This document shows positions 41,639-64,000 of a stretch of 64,000 nucleotides of DNA, one piece after another; the first letter of the stretch is position 1, and every line of letters starts with the position of its first letter. The stretch is from contig OZ231126.1 in the NCBI GenBank assembly GCA_965153355.1, positions 93,186,001 through 93,250,000 of the forward strand, in the 5' to 3' direction. The notes under the pieces are model-generated. The model was not told where the DNA came from and made no database searches. It saw nothing but the letters and a program-made list of their open reading frames with translations. This DNA is from Flaccisagitta enflata. Its lineage: Eukaryota > Chaetognatha > Sagittoidea > Aphragmophora. The translations under genes were made by a program, and so were the position numbers.

Positions 41639-41935
41639 GTGAGAAAGTTTTGATTTTAGGTTGTGGGTTGTATGAACCTTTTACAGTAAGGAAGATCAGA
41701 GGATGTGAGTCTAAAACCTTAATCTTGTTCTCTCTTGTCACTGTTGCCCAGCAAACAGGTTAAATTATTGATTTTTCTAATGATTGGTTCACTAGTTGGA
41801 TTATTATGGGTATTTCATGATATGTTGAGATGAACTTAGTAATTTTAGATAGGATGAGTTGATGGAGTCGGATTAAACTGAAGGCTCCAAGGCTCTCATC
41901 CTTGGTAAATGGTTGAGTAATGGTATTGTCCTTTA
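41639..41935 (+). repeat. dispersed repeat C, copy 1
   Basis: About 300 bp shared with 45555-45890 in direct orientation. Starts TTTTGATTTTAGGTTGTGGG; frame VLILGCGLYEPFT. Frames break in different places in the two copies. Confidence 0.82.
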
Positions 41936-41982
41936 TATTTGGTGCCATGTGTAAAATATCACCGGCGATCCCATATGGTTGA

Positions 41983-42377
41983 GTCATAGTTTTCTCGAAA
42001 AGACAGACTAAAATAAACAAATATAGGTATACAGACAGACAGACAGACAAAAAGACAGACACACAAAAGATACAGACAGATGAACAGTGGAAAACCAAGA
42101 GAGGACAGGTGCAGAGTGTGGAGCTGAGTTGAGCTTGCTGAGCAATCAGTTATGGATGTCAACTCCTATAAGTCAAGATTTTCCGTTTATCTTGACACAT
42201 AGGAGTTGACATCCATAACTGATTGCCCAGCTAAACTCAACTGAACTCAACACTCTGCACTCTCACTCTCTTGGTTTATCCAAATTCCATTTGCTGTCTC
42301 TGTCTTTTTGTCCGTCTGTCTGTCTGTATACCTATCTGTTTGTTTATTTTGTCTGTCTTTTTAGAGAAAACTATGAC
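41983..42377. mobile_element. near-perfect palindrome, arms of about 190 bp
   Basis: GTCATAGTTTTCTC at the left pairs with GAGAAAACTATGAC at the right; arms include CAGACAGACAGACAG/CTGTCTGTCTGT and GGATGTCAACTCCTA/TAGGAGTTGACATCC, with a centre of only about 10 bp near 42180. Confidence 0.88.
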
Positions 42378-42389
42378 AATTAAGATATT

Positions 42390-42978
42390 CATGATTTTGG
42401 ATTCATTAGGGCCCTCTTTGACTCCTTAGCGGCTCCTTAAGGGCCCCTGGGAACCAAATTTTCCATATCAGTAACGTTTTATGTTTTTCATGTAAATACC
42501 TTCCAATGAGGACCACTAATTTCTGAACAGTTCATTTTGAATTTTCAAGACTTAAGATCCTTTGGGGTCCTCTTCAATCCCTTTGGGGGCCCTAAGCCGC
42601 CACCTAGGGACCCATCATCCATGTCAATAACATTTCATGTTCTCCACGTAGATACCTTCCAAAAACACCACAATCTGATTTATCAAAGAGTCCAATCTAC
42701 ATTTTCATGGTTATAGATCCTTCAAGGGCCCCTTTAACCTCTTAGGGCCCCCTTTGGAGCCCCCTCTTCCATATCAGTAATTCTATGGGTAGAAAAGTTT
42801 TAAATGACACCATTACCTAGTTTTCTTTAACAGATCATTGCACATTTTCATGATTGGATGCTTTGGGGGCCCTTCAATCACTTTAGGGGCCCCTTAAGGG
42901 CCCCCTTGGGACCCCTCTTTCATATCAGTAATCTCTCATGTTCTTCACGTAAATACCTTTCAAATGAGACCATCACCA
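42390..42978. repeat. tandem repeat of about 155 bp, four diverged copies
   Basis: Starts near 42390, 42545, 42703 and 42847. Each has a GGGCCCYTTTRACYYCTTAG-like block, CCATATCAGTAA and CACGTAAATACCTTCCAA. GGGCC-rich parts may pair within a unit. Confidence 0.8.
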
Positions 42979-42979
42979 G

Positions 42980-43606
42980 GCTTTTTGGGCAGCGGCCCCA
43001 AAGGGCCGATGTCCTGTAGGACACAGGGGGGAATTTCAAGACGTCCGTCCTTCCGTCCTTCCGTCCTTCCGTCCTTCCGTCCGTCCTTCCGTCCGTCCCC
43101 CCCCCCTTGGCCTCAATTTTGCTCTCTCAGGCCTGATTGTGGTCTGATTTTGGCCTGATTTGGGCCCTCTGAACCATCAGAATAGGCTGTATAGCCCTTT
43201 CAGACCTCAATTTAGCCTTTGAGACCTTAAATCAGCTCTCCATACCTCATATCTGCCCTCCAGACCTCAAATTAGCCCTCCATACCCCAAATCCACCCTC
43301 AAGGCCTCAAATCAGCTCTTTAGGCCTCAAATTTGTCCTCTGGGCCTCAAGCCTGCCCCTTAAACCTCAAATCTACTCTTTAAAACCTAATTCTGCCCTC
43401 CAGGCTTCAAACCCGCCTTTAATGACTTCTATCCATCTTCTCAGACCTAATTTACCCCAGGACGTCTTGAAATTCCCCCCTGTGTCCTACAGGACATCGG
43501 CCCTTTGGGGCCGCTGCCCTGCTCTCTCTCCACTACTTCACTTCATCACTCCAAGCAGGGCATCGGGTACCGCTGACCATGTGCGATCCTTGGATGACTA
43601 GTTGAA
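42980..43606. mobile_element. family B foldback (subtype GATGTCC)
   Basis: GGGCAGCGGCCCCAAAGGG, CCGATGTCCTGTAGGACACA, CGTCCTTCCGTCC run, 22-bp CAGACCTCAAATTAGCCCTC units, inverted right end, and tail CGATCCTTGGATGACTAGT. Confidence 0.88.
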
Positions 43607-43812
43607 TGATCCATTTAGAATTTATTAGCAAAAGAAGGCAAATTGCTTAATCTTTAGAGGTCACTACCTTCTGAGGAGGGTGGGGGGTGGCGGTCACAAT
43701 TTCCTGATACCCAATGCGACTTTTGAAGGCAGAACATTAATACTACATTGATTTTGAGCCAAAGTGCCGTTAACAAGAAGGATCTGCCAAAATTTGTGTC
43801 AGAACCCCTGTC

Positions 43813-43819
<7 letters not shown>

Positions 43820-43847
<28 letters not shown>

Positions 43848-44044
43848 ATATATATATTGATGGACCTACACTCATTTGTTTTTATAAGAACATGTTATTT
43901 TTTTCTGAGGCTCAGTGTTCTTATTTCTAAGCCAGTTTGAGGCTAAAATTGTTCTTATGATATTCTTATTTTTCCAATCACTAGCTCATACAAGAATGTT
44001 CTTTTATCTGGTTACTTAACTAATTTGAACCTAAATATTATTTA
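43820..44044. repeat. AT microsatellite and TTCTTA element fragment
   Basis: AT 43820-43857, then 43866-44044 almost identical to 45149-45322, lacking the right half of that element. Confidence 0.85.
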
Positions 44045-44493
44045 GGAATTCGGAAAATTTAGGAATTCGGAAGTCTTGTACGCTAGTTTTAGGCTTGAAC
44101 GCAGCAGCCTGTTCATATCATTTTTTTTTTGGATAGATTCTCGACTTTGGTTAGAATCAAACGGCACCGCGCTAATGTCTTTTACAAAATCTGTTCCCTA
44201 GAATTAAGTGTGACAGCTGGTCTGTCAGTCTGTTTAAAGTTTGTCTGTCTACCGGCATTAGTTTTCTTTCTTTTTTTACAACTCAGTAGAGTTAGATATT
44301 TGTTATTTATCCACACTCACACTGTTACAGAAAAAAGAAAAAAAGAAAAAACAAAAAAAAACAAAAACAAAAACAAAGAAAAAAAAATAAAAAAACAAAA
44401 ACAAAAACAAAACAAAAACAAAACATTTCTTTTCAGTATAGTATTTAAGTAGAATTTGATAGTGTAGTCCACCGCTTCATACATCGTATCTCC

Positions 44494-44790
44494 TTGGTGA
44501 AACATATCATCTCCTCAATCTCGACGGTGACGCAGACGCGGCTGCACGATGCTGTAGCTGAAGAAAGGTGGCGGTCTCGACTTGGCACGCTGCCGACGAC
44601 ACCTGACGACATCAAGCGACTTCGAAGATGCGGTCGACAAGTTGCTGCGGAACACAGCTGGAACGCGCTGTGCTGCGGCGGCATGCTGCGGCGGCACGCT
44701 GCGGTTACGTCGCAGGAAACAACCACGGCTGCATCGCGGACGAAGACACGCTTAAGACTCGGGGAAAAAAAGAAACATACGTAACGGGTG
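44494..44790. other. GC- and CpG-rich block, possibly an unrecognised exon
   Basis: CpG-dense island in AT-rich DNA. Plus frame reads TRLHDAVAEERWRSRLG, TTPDDIKRLRRCGRQVAAEH; all three plus frames and the minus strand are open over parts of it. No family recognised. Confidence 0.3.
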
Positions 44791-45036
44791 GAATCAAAAA
44801 GGTCCACCCGTTGTATCCATGAGCGATCAGTGAAAACAGACAAATGCGAAAGTAAAGAAACTCGAAACGGAAGAGAAAAGTGGACTCTGTGTAGTGCATG
44901 AATGATTTTACTGCTTGAATGCTTTAACATTATTGTCCTTTTTTGATGGCGACATTCGTCGTCTGTCTCGGGAATAGAGCTGTCAAATTCAAATTCAATT
45001 CATTCTAGGTTGAAGACATGTTAATCAAATGTATAT

Positions 45037-45524
<488 letters not shown>

Positions 45525-45554
45525 ATAATACATGGAATGTTTGAGGGAATGGTC

Positions 45555-45890
45555 TCAATCAGTGGAAAGGATTTTGATTTTAGGTTGTGGGTTGCATGAA
45601 CCTTTTACAATGGGAAGATCAGATGGATGTGTGGTCCAAAACAGCACAATCGTCTGGTACTCTTTCTTGTCACTGGTACTTGTAGCAAACAGATTAGAAT
45701 TATTGATTTTTTCCTGGTTGGTTCCTGGTTGGATTGTTGTCTTGAATTATTTCATGATTATGTTGAGATAGACTTAGTTATTTTGAATACTAAGGATAGT
45801 TGTGATGGGTCCGGATTAAACACCAGTGAGAGCTCCACAGGCTCTCATCCTTAAGTAAAGTAGGGTTGAGTAGTAGTGTTGTCCAACTTT
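45555..45890 (+). repeat. dispersed repeat C, copy 2
   Basis: Direct copy of 41639-41935. Frame reads RILILGCGLHEPFTMGRS; another frame continues SWLDCCLELFHDYVEIDLVI. The LILGCG motif looks like a methyltransferase SAM-binding loop, but the copy is frame-broken and the call is weak. Confidence 0.8.
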
Positions 45891-46231
45891 CATAGATACT
45901 GGAGAAAATCATCTTTCCATATGATCCTACTTTTCCGTCGCAGCGCAACTGGTACCTTTTGTTTGCAACCTCTGTTGAGCGATTGGTCTAAAAAATCTGA
46001 ATCGGGCTGTCATTGGCTCGGTTTACAAATTCCTAACTTACCCTGAGTACTGTTAAGTAAGTTATTAAAATGTACACACAATTATGATGTCAAAATCGTA
46101 ACTGTCAGTTAGAAACACGTTTGGATCTCAGAAATAGCTCTTGTCTTGTATGGGACAATCAGTAAATGAGTTAGCTGTATGATACGGTTGTGTATTTCTC
46201 AAAGAAGGGGGGCCTTGGAATGAAATTCCGC

Positions 46232-46244
46232 GTTGCCTAGCAAC
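46232..46244 (+). promoter_or_regulatory. X-box (RFX-binding site) in the IFT46 promoter
   Basis: GTTGCCTAGCAAC fits the X-box consensus GTNRCC-N(0-3)-RGYAAC at every position. It sits 44 bp upstream of the proposed IFT46 start codon. RFX factors control ciliary genes through such sites in animals, and IFT genes are classic targets. The position and the downstream gene identity support each other. Confidence 0.85.
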
Positions 46245-46288
46245 AGAGCTCAAACATGTTCATTCAATGAGTGTGTGTCCATCATGCA

Positions 46289-64000
<17,712 letters not shown>

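Noticed and set aside
44445-44930. 161-codon minus-strand frame
   Set aside because: Runs through the CpG-rich block and both AT-rich flanks with no change in composition at its ends; no motif.

Overview
This window reads as nuclear DNA of an animal, most likely an invertebrate. It is AT-rich, gene-poor and loaded with microsatellites, minisatellites and short transposon-like repeats. It carries two spliced metazoan genes with canonical GT/AG introns, both recognisable from protein motifs. I cannot name the phylum from sequence alone. Bacterial features (operons, Shine-Dalgarno sites, CRISPR) are absent, and most long open frames are translations of CT/GT/CAG-type repeats.

Layout. 1-11.8 kb: no confident gene; a 35-bp tandem repeat, simple repeats, foldback elements and dispersed hairpin-ended repeats (called family A here). 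11.85-21.2 kb: a decayed non-LTR retrotransposon (ORF1, then an APE-type endonuclease) split by a 7,037-bp element with 731-bp inverted ends, CAC...GTG termini and a 4-bp target duplication. 21-29 kb: microsatellites, an 82-bp minisatellite of about 18 copies (25.2-26.7 kb), and a 624-bp foldback element with a 10-bp target duplication. 29.3-34.7 kb, minus strand: a complete four-exon VGLL4 homologue with both TDU (TEAD-binding) motifs; all exon phases agree. 34.8-46.2 kb: intergenic repeats, family B foldbacks, tandem arrays and a few unassigned open frames.

46.2-64 kb, plus strand: an IFT46 homologue running off the right edge. A perfect RFX X-box lies 44 bp upstream of the chosen start codon. 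Ten exons can be placed, and the phases of nine of the ten agree at their obvious splice sites; exon 5 needs a secondary acceptor. The conserved C-terminal domain starts in exon 8 and continues to exon 10. The last intron is unusual: the donor end of exon 10 is present in four copies, and the candidate acceptor and start of exon 11 are repeated at least seven times with a period near 93 bp.

The two genes are divergent, with start codons 11.6 kb apart. VGLL4 is a nuclear cofactor that binds TEAD factors (Hippo pathway). IFT46 is a core IFT-B protein needed for cilium assembly. No shared function is implied. Coordinates of exons come from reading frames and splice consensus only; no transcript data were available.
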